This document shows, one piece after another, positions 1 through 8,740 of a DNA stretch of 64,000 bases. Made by a program: the position numbers and the translations under genes. The number at the start of each line of letters is the position of its first letter. The stretch's first letter is position 1. This stretch comes from Flectobacillus longus. Its GTDB lineage: Bacteria; Bacteroidota; Bacteroidia; Cytophagales; Spirosomataceae. Where the stretch lies: the NCBI RefSeq assembly GCF_030056705.1, contig NZ_JASHIC010000011.1, positions 124,001 to 188,000 of the forward strand, written 5' to 3'. The notes beneath the pieces were generated by a model. That model was not told the DNA's origin. It worked only from the letters and a program-made list of their open reading frames with translations, and made no database searches.

Positions 1-1568
1 AGGAGAGTCGCCACCAAATCATTCTGTGAACAAACGGCATCGATTACTTTTCCTTTTACCTTCAATGCACCGCCAGTCCAAACCATTGGAATATGAAAAT
101 TGTCTATTTTTTTGTCATCTTTTGGCAAAGGATGTCCATGATCTGCCACAATAATGACGATGGTGTTTTTCCACCATTCTTGTTTTTTAGCTTCTTCAAT
201 AAATTTACCCAGACTTCTATCGGTATAATGATGTGCATTGATAAATTTATCCTTCATGTCATCGCCTTTGAAAACCGTTTCCATAGGTACTTCAAAGGGT
301 TCGTGGCTACTTAAGGTAAAATAATTGACAAAGAAGGGCTCTTTATACACATTCAAATCATGCAATAATCGATTAAAAACCACATGGTCGTGTGCGCCCC
401 ATTTGGAGTTCATATCCTTTGGGTCAAAGTTTTCTTTGGTAATCAATTGGTCAAATTCACCAGCCAACATATAAGACTTAATATTGGCAAATTCGGGCTC
501 ACCACCATAATACCATGCTGTACTGTATCCCAGTTTTTTGAAATCCTGACTTAAAATCGGCAAATGAGCCGTTTTCTTTGGCATAGTCATGACACTCGCC
601 GTTGGTTGTGCAGGAAATGCGCTCAAAATAGCAATCAATCCTTTATCTGAACGGTCACCACTGGCAAAACAGTTCCTAAAAAGGATACCTTCATCCGCAA
701 TTTTACCTAATTCGGGCAAAACACCTTTCAATCCGCCAGTTTTATCAAATACTTTTGCCGTAAGACTTTCCCATGTTATGATTAAGACATTGGGTTTGGT
801 AATTGTTGTATCTATGACATATTCAGTCGTTGGCGAATTATTTTGTAGGGTAATTAATACTTCTTTTTCAGCTTCTTTTATTGGTAAATATTGATAAGGA
901 TTACCTTTATCGGCAGTTTTATTAAACCAAGAATCTGCAAAATTCCAAAGAGGATTAATAGCTGCATGATTAGCAAATAGCTTGTTTGAGAAATAAACTG
1001 CACTTTGGTTGATTGGTGCTAATTGTAACCCTCCACGAATTGGAATAATTAGTGCGGCAGCTAAAAAAAGGACAACTGGAAAGTTGAGCCAAGGGAGTTT
1101 TTCAAACCGTATTTTTTGAAAAAGAAAATGAAAAGCTAGTATTGAAATGATACTAATAACTACCCAAATAAAAATTAATAAACTAGTAGGGGAAGCTCCT
1201 GCCGAAGCCATCATTTCTTCGGGGTTACTCAAATACATCAGAGGAGTAGTATCTATCCTAAAACCCCAAGCACGATAGAGTTCCAAATCTATGGTAACAA
1301 TCAAAGTACAAATGATGACCAATATATAGGTATAGTATTTGACAAAACTCAAAACGGGTTTTTGAATTTTGGGATTGATCGAAAATGCTAATAAGGTAAA
1401 TGGTAAAATACTCAAGTAAGCAGCAAATGAAGCATCTAAACGAAGACCAACTACAAAAATCTTCATTTGAGTCAAACTATCGAGAGCATGGAATTTATTA
1501 AAATGATAAAGAACGAAAACTTCTTTGCTGATGATAAAGTAGATAATCCAATAAAGGTAATATCTCAT
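1..1568 (-). CDS. LTA synthase-like membrane sulfatase/phosphoglycerol transferase (partial, 3' end outside window)
   Basis: The frame enters at the window edge, so the C-terminus is missing. The N-terminal third has several hydrophobic segments (for example residues 1-20, 40-65, 75-95, 130-150), followed by a periplasmic alkaline-phosphatase-fold domain. Visible family motifs are LIITWESL (metal-binding Glu), GDRSDKG in the nucleophile region, GAHDH, and ADHGH near the end. In this family (LtaS/sulfatase, Pfam Sulfatase) the enzyme transfers phosphoglycerol or phosphoethanolamine, or hydrolyses sulfate esters. In a Gram-negative host the substrate is unknown, probably an envelope glycan or lipid. 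The start is ATG at 1568; an in-frame GTG at 1592 just after a stop codon is an alternative. It follows glnA on the same strand but is separated from it by a strong terminator. Confidence 0.85.
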   Translation of the reverse strand, partial: MRYYLYWIIYFIISKEVFVLYHFNKFHALDSLTQMKIFVVGLRLDASFAAYLSILPFTLLAFSINPKIQKPVLSFVKYYTYILVIICTLIVTIDLELYRAWGFRIDTTPLMYLSNPEEMMASAGASPTSLLIFIWVVISIISILAFHFLFQKIRFEKLPWLNFPVVLFLAAALIIPIRGGLQLAPINQSAVYFSNKLFANHAAINPLWNFADSWFNKTADKGNPYQYLPIKEAEKEVLITLQNNSPTTEYVIDTTITKPNVLIITWESLTAKVFDKTGGLKGVLPELGKIADEGILFRNCFASGDRSDKGLIAILSAFPAQPTASVMTMPKKTAHLPILSQDFKKLGYSTAWYYGGEPEFANIKSYMLAGEFDQLITKENFDPKDMNSKWGAHDHVVFNRLLHDLNVYKEPFFVNYFTLSSHEPFEVPMETVFKGDDMKDKFINAHHYTDRSLGKFIEEAKKQEWWKNTIVIIVADHGHPLPKDDKKIDNFHIPMVWTGGALKVKGKVIDAVCSQNDLVATL

Positions 1569-1658
1569 TAAAAAGTACAATCTATCTAACACGGCCTATA
1601 AATTTTTCCGTAAAGTTACGCCCATTTTGTAAATATTTGGGAAGTGTGGGCAAATAAA

Positions 1659-1683
1659 AAAGCCCACCTTTTGGGTGGGCTTT
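1659..1683. terminator. Stem-loop terminator after glnA
   Basis: An 8-bp GC-rich stem (agcccacc / ggtgggct) with a 5-nt loop is flanked by A-runs and T-runs, so it can end transcription of glnA coming from the right on the minus strand. Confidence 0.85.
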
Positions 1684-1702
1684 AAATATATCATTATGCT
1701 GA

Positions 1703-2716
1703 TTAAACGTTAGCAGTTTTTACAGTTTTGATGATACGAGCTGCAACTTTGTATGGATCGGCAGCAGAGTTTGGACGACGGTCTTCCAACCAGCCTTTCC
1801 AACCTTTTTCAACTGCAGCGATTGGGATACGGATAGAAGCACCACGGTCAGATACACCAAATGAGAATTGATCGATTGACTGAGTTTCATGCTTACCTGT
1901 CAAACGCAAGTGGTTGTCAGCACCATATACAGCGATGTGTTCTGCAACGTAAGGACGGAATGATTCGCAAATAACTTCGTAAGTTTCTTTGCTTCCGCAA
2001 GTACGCAATACAGTATTAGAGAAGTTAGCGTGCATACCTGAACCGTTCCAGTCTGTTGCGCCTAGTGGCTTACAGTGCCAGTTGATAGCTACGTTGTATT
2101 TCTCACCTAATCTTTCCAACAAATAACGAGCAACCCAGATTTGGTCACCAGCTTCTTTTGCACCTTTAGCAAAAATTTGGAATTCCCATTGACCAGCAGC
2201 AACTTCAGCGTTGATACCTTCAACGTTCAAACCAGCGTCCAAACAGATGTCTAAGTGCTCTTCAACGATATCACGACCGTAAGCATTTTTAGCACCTACT
2301 GAACAGTAGTATGGGCCTTGTGGAGCTGGGTAACCGTTAGCTGGGAAGCCAAGAGGTTTGTCAGTTTCTAAGTTCCACAAGAAATATTCTTGTTCAAAAC
2401 CAAACCAGAAATCGTTGTCATCGTCTTCGATAGTTGCACGACCGTTAGATTCGTGTGGCGTACCGTCAGCGTTCAAAACTTCGCACATAACCAAATAAGC
2501 ATCTCTACGAGCTGGGTCAGCACAAATATATACTGGTTTCAATAAACAGTCAGAAGAACCACCAGGGGCTTGCTCAGTTGATGAACCGTCGAATGACCAC
2601 ATATCGCAGTCTTCTAATTTTCCACTAAAATTGTTTTCAATTTTAGTTTTGCTACGTAGACTCTGAGTTGGTTTGTATCCATCTAACCAGATATACTCAA
2701 GTTTTGATTTTGCCAT
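1703..2716 (-). CDS. glnA: Glutamine synthetase, type II (eukaryotic-like)
   Basis: Makes glutamine from glutamate, ammonia and ATP in the cytosol. The 337 residues match the short GSII class, not the 440-470-residue GSI. The beta-grasp part carries WSFDGSST (about 41-48). The catalytic barrel has FEQEYF (about 107), NGSGMHANFS (about 223), NHLRLTGKHET (about 268) and RGASIRIP (about 292), the usual metal-, glutamate- and ATP-binding segments. The GSI adenylylation loop is absent, as expected for this class. The start fits the family N-terminus (MAKSKLEYIWLDG). A -33/-7 promoter lies about 50 bp upstream and a stem-loop terminator follows. It is divergent from a second, unrelated-type synthetase, glnN, which suggests nitrogen-responsive division of labour. 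Confidence 0.96.
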   Translation of the reverse strand: MAKSKLEYIWLDGYKPTQSLRSKTKIENNFSGKLEDCDMWSFDGSSTEQAPGGSSDCLLKPVYICADPARRDAYLVMCEVLNADGTPHESNGRATIEDDDNDFWFGFEQEYFLWNLETDKPLGFPANGYPAPQGPYYCSVGAKNAYGRDIVEEHLDICLDAGLNVEGINAEVAAGQWEFQIFAKGAKEAGDQIWVARYLLERLGEKYNVAINWHCKPLGATDWNGSGMHANFSNTVLRTCGSKETYEVICESFRPYVAEHIAVYGADNHLRLTGKHETQSIDQFSFGVSDRGASIRIPIAAVEKGWKGWLEDRRPNSAADPYKVAARIIKTVKTANV

Positions 2717-2768
2717 GATAATTTAACTGATTTTTATTGATTGGTTAATTATTTCGTAATTCTTGGTA

Positions 2769-2800
2769 CAAATATAAACTAGTTTATGAGAAAAATACAA
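2769..2800 (-). promoter_or_regulatory. Bacteroidota-type promoter of glnA
   Basis: On the minus strand, TTG (2800-2798) is followed after 21 nt by TATATTTG (2776-2769), matching TTG-N19-TAnnTTTG with a slightly long spacer. The predicted transcript start leaves a leader of roughly 45 nt before the glnA ATG. Confidence 0.65.
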
Positions 2801-3216
2801 AAAAAATTTCAAAAAAGATTTAAAATTTAACTTGTTTGATTGCATTCGTCAGTTTTGAGTAAAAAATACTATCTGCATAAATGCTTAATTTCCTCTTAAT
2901 GCGAATTATATTTTGTGATATCCAAAAGTACAAGATATAATTTTGCAATAAAAGAATAATGCAAAATATTTTCTATATTTATTGGAATAATACAATTTTT
3001 TCTTAAAAGATTTTATTTTGAATTCATTTGATAGTTTGTACTTAAGCCTAAAATGGTGTTTTTTTCATTTTTTTTCTGAATCCCCGATGTTTTTCAAACT
3101 GCTTTTAAAGTAATAATGCAATTATTATAGATATAGTATATGTATAACGAACTAGATTTTGCAGAAAAGCTAAAACGATATTAGGGTATTTATACGGGTT
3201 TCTGAAAAAATCCTGA
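2801..3216. other. AT-rich divergent control region between glnA and glnN
   Basis: About 400 bp without an open frame worth calling, very rich in A/T runs. It lies between the two outward-facing promoters and is the natural place for nitrogen-control sites. I see no clear palindromic operator or known riboswitch fold. Confidence 0.4.
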
Positions 3217-3246
3217 TTGTTTTTATGAATCTATTGTCTATTTTTG
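3217..3246 (+). promoter_or_regulatory. Bacteroidota-type promoter of glnN
   Basis: TTG at 3217-3219, then exactly 19 nt, then TATTTTTG at 3239-3246: a perfect -33/-7 match. The predicted start leaves a leader of about 38 nt before the ATG at 3290. Confidence 0.8.
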
Positions 3247-3289
3247 GACTGCAAACAATTTTGTCAACCAAAATTCATATTTTCAAATT

Positions 3290-5494
3290 ATGGCAATAGC
3301 AAGATTTAAAGCTCTTGAATTGGCTCAGTCACGCCAGACTGTCCCTGTTAAAGTGCCTACTGAAAAAGTAACTGACTTTTATGGCAGTAATACTTTTAAT
3401 GACGAAGTGATGCGTTCGCTCCTTAGTCCAGAAGCATATCTCAAAATTACCAACGCTATCCAAGATGGGAAGAAGATAGACCGTGAGGCGGCCGATGAGG
3501 TAGCAGCAGCGATGAAATCTTGGGCACTTTCAAAAGGTGCTACACACTATACTCACTGGTTTCAACCATTGACGGGCACAACCGCAGAAAAACACGATGC
3601 GTTTTTTGATGTGACTCATACGGGTAAAGCAATCGAGAAATTTAAAGGTAGTGCTTTGGTTCAACAAGAGCCAGATGCGTCTTCATTCCCGAATGGTGGT
3701 ATCCGTTCTACTTTCGAAGCTCGTGGCTACACTGCATGGGATCCTTCTTCTCCTGCTTTCATTATGGAAAACACTGCTGGTACTGCCACGCTTTGTATTC
3801 CTTCAGTATTTGTTTCTTACACTGGTGAGGCGCTTGACTACAAAACTCCTTTGTTGAAATCAATTGAGTTAATCGACAAGGCGGCTACTAAAGTAATGAA
3901 TGAATACTTTAGCCGTGATGTGTCTAAAGTAACCGTTACATTAGGTGCTGAGCAAGAATATTTCTTGGTGGATGAAGCATTGTATAATGCTCGTCCAGAC
4001 TTGATGATGGCAGGTCGTACTGTTTTCGGACATTCTCCAGCAAAAGGTCAACAATTGGAAGACCACTATTTTGGTTCGATTCCTTCAAGAATCAATGCCT
4101 TTATGGTTGACTTTGAATTGGAAGCCTTGAAATTGGGTATGCCAGTACGTACACGTCACAATGAGGTAGCGCCAGCTCAATTTGAGGTAGCTCCAACATT
4201 TGAGGAAGTTAACTTGGCTTGTGACCACAATGCTTTGTTGATGGACTTGATGAACAAAGTGGCTGCTAAACACAAATTAAGAGTGTTGTTCCACGAAAAA
4301 CCTTTTGCGGGTATCAATGGTTCGGGTAAACACAACAACTGGTCTTTGGGTACAGATACAGGTATTAACTTGTTGGGACCTTCGACGAAACCGAAAGAAA
4401 ACCTTCGTTTCTTGACGTTCTTTGTGAATACCATTAAAGCCGTACACGATCATGCAGACTTGTTGAGAGCCTCTATCGCTACTTCTGGTAACGAACACCG
4501 TTTGGGTGCAAACGAAGCTCCTCCTGCGATTATCTCTATTTTCATTGGTACCGAAATGAGTCGTGTATTAAATGATTTAGAAAACCTTTCTGACTTGAAT
4601 GATATTAAGTTAGAAAAAGGAGATAATGTGTATTTGCGTTTGGGTATCAACAAAATTCCTGCATTGTTGTTGGACAATACCGACCGTAACCGTACTTCTC
4701 CATTTGCCTTTACTGGTAACAAATTCGAATTCCGTGCGGTTGGTTCATCAGCGAACTCGGCTTCACCAATGACGATTTTGAATACCATTATGGCAAACCA
4801 ATTAATTAAATTTAGAGAGGAAGTAGATGTTATCCTCGAAAAAGGAATTAAGAAGGAATTAGCTATTGTTGAGGTATTGAAGAAATACGTGAAGGAAACT
4901 AAACGTATTTTGTTTGAAGGAAATGGCTATTCTGACGAGTGGGTAGAAGAAGCAGCAAGTCGTGGCTTGTCTAATTTGAAAACTACTCCAGAGGCGTTGG
5001 CTAAATATATTGAGCCTTCTGCTATCGAGTTGTTTACCAAATACAGCATCTTTAGTGAGACAGAAATGCACGCGCGTTTTGAAATCGAATTAGAGAACTA
5101 CATGAAAAAAGTACAAATCGAGTCTCGTGTTATGGGCGATTTGGCAATCAATCACGTGGTATCTACTTCATTGAAATACCAAACACAATTGGTAGATAAC
5201 GTACGTGGACAAAAAGAAATCGGTATCGACCCGCAGTATTATGCTCCTACGGTAGAGATGATTAAGAAGATTTCGCAGTACACGTCAAAAATCACTACTT
5301 TGGTAGATGAAATGACTGAAGCTCGTAAAGAAGCAAACAACTTAGAAGATGCTTACGAACGTGCTAAAATGTACAGTGACAAAATCAAAAATTATTTTGA
5401 AGAAATCCGTTATTGCGTTGACAAGCTTGAATTAATTGTTGACGATGATGAATGGCCTTTACCAAAATACCGTGAGTTATTGTTAATTCGATAA
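3290..5494 (+). CDS. glnN: Glutamine synthetase, type III (GlnN)
   Basis: Large glutamine synthetase of the GSIII class, which is typical of Bacteroidota and some cyanobacteria and forms a double-ring dodecamer. The 734 residues agree with the usual length of about 730. The GSIII N-terminal signature THWFQPLTG is at about 88-96, catalytic AEQEYFLVD at about 219, NGSGKHNNWSLG at about 343 and SSANSASP at about 485. The C-terminal 200 residues are helical and charged, as in the family. It is a single-gene unit with its own consensus promoter and a strong terminator. The neighbouring GSII makes glutamine synthesis redundant; in organisms that carry both, expression usually differs with nitrogen supply, which is an inference here. 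Confidence 0.97.
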   Translation: MAIARFKALELAQSRQTVPVKVPTEKVTDFYGSNTFNDEVMRSLLSPEAYLKITNAIQDGKKIDREAADEVAAAMKSWALSKGATHYTHWFQPLTGTTAEKHDAFFDVTHTGKAIEKFKGSALVQQEPDASSFPNGGIRSTFEARGYTAWDPSSPAFIMENTAGTATLCIPSVFVSYTGEALDYKTPLLKSIELIDKAATKVMNEYFSRDVSKVTVTLGAEQEYFLVDEALYNARPDLMMAGRTVFGHSPAKGQQLEDHYFGSIPSRINAFMVDFELEALKLGMPVRTRHNEVAPAQFEVAPTFEEVNLACDHNALLMDLMNKVAAKHKLRVLFHEKPFAGINGSGKHNNWSLGTDTGINLLGPSTKPKENLRFLTFFVNTIKAVHDHADLLRASIATSGNEHRLGANEAPPAIISIFIGTEMSRVLNDLENLSDLNDIKLEKGDNVYLRLGINKIPALLLDNTDRNRTSPFAFTGNKFEFRAVGSSANSASPMTILNTIMANQLIKFREEVDVILEKGIKKELAIVEVLKKYVKETKRILFEGNGYSDEWVEEAASRGLSNLKTTPEALAKYIEPSAIELFTKYSIFSETEMHARFEIELENYMKKVQIESRVMGDLAINHVVSTSLKYQTQLVDNVRGQKEIGIDPQYYAPTVEMIKKISQYTSKITTLVDEMTEARKEANNLEDAYERAKMYSDKIKNYFEEIRYCVDKLELIVDDDEWPLPKYRELLLIR

Positions 5495-5498
5495 TTTT

Positions 5499-5532
5499 AA
5501 TGCCCTCTATTCTCAAATAGAGGGCATTTTTC
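5499..5532 (+). terminator. Terminator after glnN
   Basis: A 13-bp perfect stem (aatgccctctatt / aatagagggcatt) with loop ctca is followed by a T-run, five bases after the glnN stop. Confidence 0.9.
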
Positions 5533-5576
5533 TTATATTTGACAAAACATTAAGAAAATCTATTAAAGTTAAAATT

Positions 5577-6140
5577 ATGGCACAACCAAAAAATTTAGGG
5601 TTTGACCCAGCCGAAATCGCTCAATTAAAGCAAGAATGCCAAGAAGCTGGTCAAAAATTTGTGTACTTCGAAGACGAGCTAAATGATGAACCAGACAATG
5701 TTGAAGAGTTTGTTCATGTTCAATTTGTAGGTGAATACAAAGGCCAAGAAGTGATTTATGATGCTGTGCTTTATACTTTGCGCTTGCATTATAGTAGCGT
5801 TGTGTTTGAAGCTGCTGAGAAAAAAGCAGTAAAGGCATTTCCTAAATACGTGCCAATGGATCAACGTTCGGCTAAGTACAAACCTAATGAGGCACTTGAT
5901 GAGGAAGTGGATGTTTTCATTGCTGAGATAATCGATGAAATGGAAGAGAATGAGGAAATTAAGTTGTCTGAACATATTGAAATTGATGAAGAATTTGAAT
6001 ATGGTATCGGCATTGACGTATGTTTGAATGTAGATGAAATCACAGAAGAAGTTGTAATTAAGTTTGTTGACGATTTCTTGACTGGAAGTATCAGACTTGA
6101 CCCAACGCTTTATTCTTTCAAAACTGATCACGACGAATAA
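5577..6140 (+). CDS. Acidic conserved hypothetical protein
   Basis: 187 residues without signal peptide or membrane segment, strongly acidic: residues about 110-170 are dense in Asp/Glu (EEVDVFIAEIIDEMEENEE and similar). I do not recognise a domain. The body alternates short beta-like and helical stretches (VHVQFVGEYKGQEVIYDAVL) and does not look like low-complexity filler. A -7 box TATATTTG (5534-5541) lies 35 bp upstream, touching the glnN terminator, so it probably has its own promoter, although no good TTG is visible. It is followed by a stem-loop. A family known only in Bacteroidota is likely; no function is assigned. Confidence 0.75.
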   Translation: MAQPKNLGFDPAEIAQLKQECQEAGQKFVYFEDELNDEPDNVEEFVHVQFVGEYKGQEVIYDAVLYTLRLHYSSVVFEAAEKKAVKAFPKYVPMDQRSAKYKPNEALDEEVDVFIAEIIDEMEENEEIKLSEHIEIDEEFEYGIGIDVCLNVDEITEEVVIKFVDDFLTGSIRLDPTLYSFKTDHDE

Positions 6141-6161
6141 AACAAAGCATGGTCAAAAAGT

Positions 6162-6206
6162 AAGGTCGCAAAGCTAAAAAACAGGTTTTTGCGACCTTGT
6201 TTGTTT
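6162..6206 (+). terminator. Stem-loop after the acidic protein gene
   Basis: An 11-bp perfect stem (aaggtcgcaaa / tttgcgacctt) with a 15-nt loop is followed by a T-rich stretch. Confidence 0.65.
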
Positions 6207-6257
6207 GGAATCAACAGAAGATTACGCATTAAAGCATAAAGTTTAACATAAAGTGGA

Positions 6258-6959
6258 ATGAATTTATTTTATCAACCAGAAATTCAAAAATTACAACAAC
6301 TAAGTGAAGAAGAGTCTCGTCATGCTATTAAGGTATTACGCTTGAAAGAACGAGACGAAATTCATGTAATAGATGGAATAGGAGGGTTGTATCGTTGCGA
6401 AATAAGCAAAGCAAATGATAAAAAATGTGAATTTCGCATTCTGGAAACAAAGCTAGCATTTGGAAAGCAACCTTATCGTTTTCATCTGGTTATAGCTCCA
6501 ACCAAAAATTTGGATAGAATAGAATGGATGGTAGAAAAATGTGTCGAAATAGGTATTGATGAAATATCTTTTATCCAAACCCGTTATTCTGAGAGGAAGG
6601 AAATCAAAATACCGAGAATTGAAAAAGTGGCAATTGGTGCCATGAAACAATCCTTAAAAGCATATTTACCCAAAATTAATGAGATTCAAACATGGAAAAC
6701 CTTTCTGACTAAACTTCCAGAAGCGGATTTTCATGTTATTGCGCATTTGGAAGAGGGAGAAAGGACATTGTTGAAAGATATTCCAATGCAAAAACAAAGC
6801 ATTTGCGTGCTGATTGGTCCTGAAGGTGACTTTTCGCCAGAAGAAATCGAACAGGCTTTGAGCAAAGGATTTAGACCAGTAAGTCTCGGTGAAAGTCGTT
6901 TGAGAACCGAAACAGCGGGTTTAGTAGCTTGTCATACAGCGAATTTGTTGAATCAATAA
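6258..6959 (+). CDS. rsmE: 16S rRNA (uracil-1498-N3)-methyltransferase RsmE
   Basis: Methylates N3 of U1498 in 16S rRNA with S-adenosylmethionine. 233 residues, the family length. An N-terminal PUA-like barrel (residues 1-70, with the typical SRHAIKVLRLKERDEI segment) is followed by a SPOUT methyltransferase knot. The knot motifs are visible as IGPEGDFSPEEIEQA (about 190) and LGESRLRTETAGL (about 212), which form the SAM-binding trefoil loops. KNLDRIEWMVEKCVEIGID (about 82) is also typical. It starts a probable two-gene unit with the DUF4159 gene 40 bp downstream. Confidence 0.97.
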   Translation: MNLFYQPEIQKLQQLSEEESRHAIKVLRLKERDEIHVIDGIGGLYRCEISKANDKKCEFRILETKLAFGKQPYRFHLVIAPTKNLDRIEWMVEKCVEIGIDEISFIQTRYSERKEIKIPRIEKVAIGAMKQSLKAYLPKINEIQTWKTFLTKLPEADFHVIAHLEEGERTLLKDIPMQKQSICVLIGPEGDFSPEEIEQALSKGFRPVSLGESRLRTETAGLVACHTANLLNQ

Positions 6960-6999
6960 TATATACAATCCGTCCATTTAACTACGATATTTATACTAT

Positions 7000-7674
7000 A
7001 TGATGCGATTTAGACACCTTGCTTGCATTGTACTCGGAATTGTACTTTTCCTAGGATTTCAACCTGCCTACTCTCAGGCATCTTTTAAGATTGCAAAGAT
7101 GAAATACGGCGGAGGTGGAGACTGGTACTGTAACAAGACATCACTCGGAAACCTCATTAAGTACTGCAATAGCAACTTGCGAATGAACATCTTTCCTGAA
7201 GAAGATATTGTAGAGCCTGGTAGCCCCGAATTGTTTACCTATCCTTTTGTGCACATGACTGGTCATGGAAATGTGGTATTCTCCGAATCAGAGGCTCGCA
7301 ACCTAAGAAAGTATCTGTTGAGTGGTGGTTTTTTACACATTGATGACAATTATGGACTTGATAAATTCGTTCGTAGAGAAATGAAAAAGGTATTTCCTGA
7401 GCTAAATTTTGTGGAATTGCCTTATAATCATCCAATCTATTCCCAGAAGTTCAAATTCACCAATGGTCTGCCCAAAGTTCATGAACATGATGGCAAAGCT
7501 CCGCAAGGATTTGGCTTGATTTGGGAAGGGCGATTGATTTGTTTTTATAGTTACGAATGCGATTTAGGTAATGGCTGGGAAGATCAATCTGTGTACAATG
7601 ACCCCGAGCCAATTCGCCAAAGAGCATTGCAGATGGGCGCCAATCTTTTGTCGTTTGCCTTAACCTCTTTTTAG
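7000..7674 (+). CDS. DUF4159 domain protein, exported
   Basis: An N-terminal signal peptide (about 26 residues, ending in AYSQA) leads into a DUF4159 domain that fills the rest of the 224 residues. Conserved-looking blocks are GGGGDWYCN, a HMTGHG motif, LRKYLLSGGFLHIDDNYG and a C-terminal gasdermin-free but glutamine-amidotransferase-like FAL end. DUF4159 is a GATase1-like fold of unknown role; other members are fused to or encoded near MoxR/BatA-type genes. Here it stands alone behind rsmE. A second Met directly follows the first, so the start is uncertain by one codon. The location is periplasmic by prediction; no enzymatic function is assigned. Confidence 0.85.
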   Translation: MMRFRHLACIVLGIVLFLGFQPAYSQASFKIAKMKYGGGGDWYCNKTSLGNLIKYCNSNLRMNIFPEEDIVEPGSPELFTYPFVHMTGHGNVVFSESEARNLRKYLLSGGFLHIDDNYGLDKFVRREMKKVFPELNFVELPYNHPIYSQKFKFTNGLPKVHEHDGKAPQGFGLIWEGRLICFYSYECDLGNGWEDQSVYNDPEPIRQRALQMGANLLSFALTSF

Positions 7675-7855
7675 GAAAAAATAGCCTTTATAAACAATAG
7701 GTTAGTAGTTTAGAATTTGTACTTTTCCTGAAAACCATACGATTAATCCTGACTAAATTTGCAAGAAAAATGACATTTGTCAGAATAATTAATGATTAAA
7801 ACAATTTAGGATAACAAAGAGTATATTTGTTGTAACATTTAAACAACTTTTACAC

Positions 7856-8617
7856 ATGCAATTGGTATTACCCGCATTTATCATTCACTGGTATTTGTCA
7901 TTATTTAGCCAAACATTTTTCTTGCACCGTTATTCGGCGCACAAAATGTTTTTGATGAACAAATTCTGGGAGCGTTTCTTCTATTTTTTGACTTACGTTT
8001 CTCAAGGTTCTTCTTATTTGAGCCCTCGTGCTTATGCGATTTTGCACCGAATGCACCACGCATTCAGCGATACCGAGAAGGATCCGCACTCACCTCATTT
8101 TTCGAGCAATGTGTTCACAATGATGTGGAAAACAAAAGACATTTACAATGCACTTTTGAATAGTAAAACAAAAATTGAAGAACGTTTTGACCACAATTAC
8201 CCATACTCAACTTTTATTGAGAAATTGGGCGATAGCTGGATGTCGCGCGTTGGTTGGGGAGTTGCTTATTCTGTGTTTTATATCGTTGCATTTGTGTACT
8301 TCGATATGCACTGGGCATTCTTCTTTTTATTGCCAATCCACTTTTTGATGGGACCTATCCACGGTGCTATCGTTAACTGGTCTGGTCATAAGTATGGATA
8401 CCAAAATTTTGATAACCACGATAAATCAAGAAACTCATTGATTTTTGATTTCTTGATGATGGGTGAATTGTTCCAAAATAACCATCATAAATTGCCTAAC
8501 AGCATGAACTTTGGTGCAAAATGGTACGAAATCGACCCTACATATCCAGTGATTAAAGTTTTGACATGGTTGAGAATCATTCGTCCGAATGTGAAACCAG
8601 CAGATGCACAATTCTAA
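7856..8617 (+). CDS. Acyl-CoA/acyl-lipid fatty acid desaturase
   Basis: Integral-membrane di-iron desaturase that introduces a cis double bond into acyl chains and so tunes membrane fluidity. The three histidine boxes are all present: HRYSAH at 24-29, HRMHH at 64-68 and NNHH at 208-211. Hydrophobic segments lie at 1-22, 40-60, 125-150 and 155-175. At 253 residues it is on the short side for the stearoyl-CoA desaturase type but typical of Bacteroidota versions. A TATATTTG -7 box (7822-7829) lies 27 bp upstream without a clear TTG partner. It is a single-gene unit closed by a strong terminator. The electron donor is not encoded nearby. Confidence 0.93.
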   Translation: MQLVLPAFIIHWYLSLFSQTFFLHRYSAHKMFLMNKFWERFFYFLTYVSQGSSYLSPRAYAILHRMHHAFSDTEKDPHSPHFSSNVFTMMWKTKDIYNALLNSKTKIEERFDHNYPYSTFIEKLGDSWMSRVGWGVAYSVFYIVAFVYFDMHWAFFFLLPIHFLMGPIHGAIVNWSGHKYGYQNFDNHDKSRNSLIFDFLMMGELFQNNHHKLPNSMNFGAKWYEIDPTYPVIKVLTWLRIIRPNVKPADAQF

Positions 8618-8640
8618 TTTCGAAAAAGAATAAATTTTTG

Positions 8641-8672
8641 AGGCTATCCAATCAACTGGATAGCCTTTTTTT
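8641..8672 (+). terminator. Terminator after the desaturase gene
   Basis: A 10-bp stem (aggctatcca / tggatagcct) with a 6-nt loop is followed by seven T. Confidence 0.9.
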
Positions 8673-8740
8673 GTAATTATCCGTTGATGTTTGCGACTCA
8701 TAGATTATATACCTTAATTCAATGACAAAACGAATGCTTC

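Noticed and set aside
93-894. Plus-strand frames of 73 and 101 codons
   Set aside because: They lie antisense to the LTA-synthase-like gene, which has clear family motifs.
5679-6131. 150-codon minus-strand frame
   Set aside because: Antisense shadow of the acidic protein gene; its composition follows from the complementary codons.
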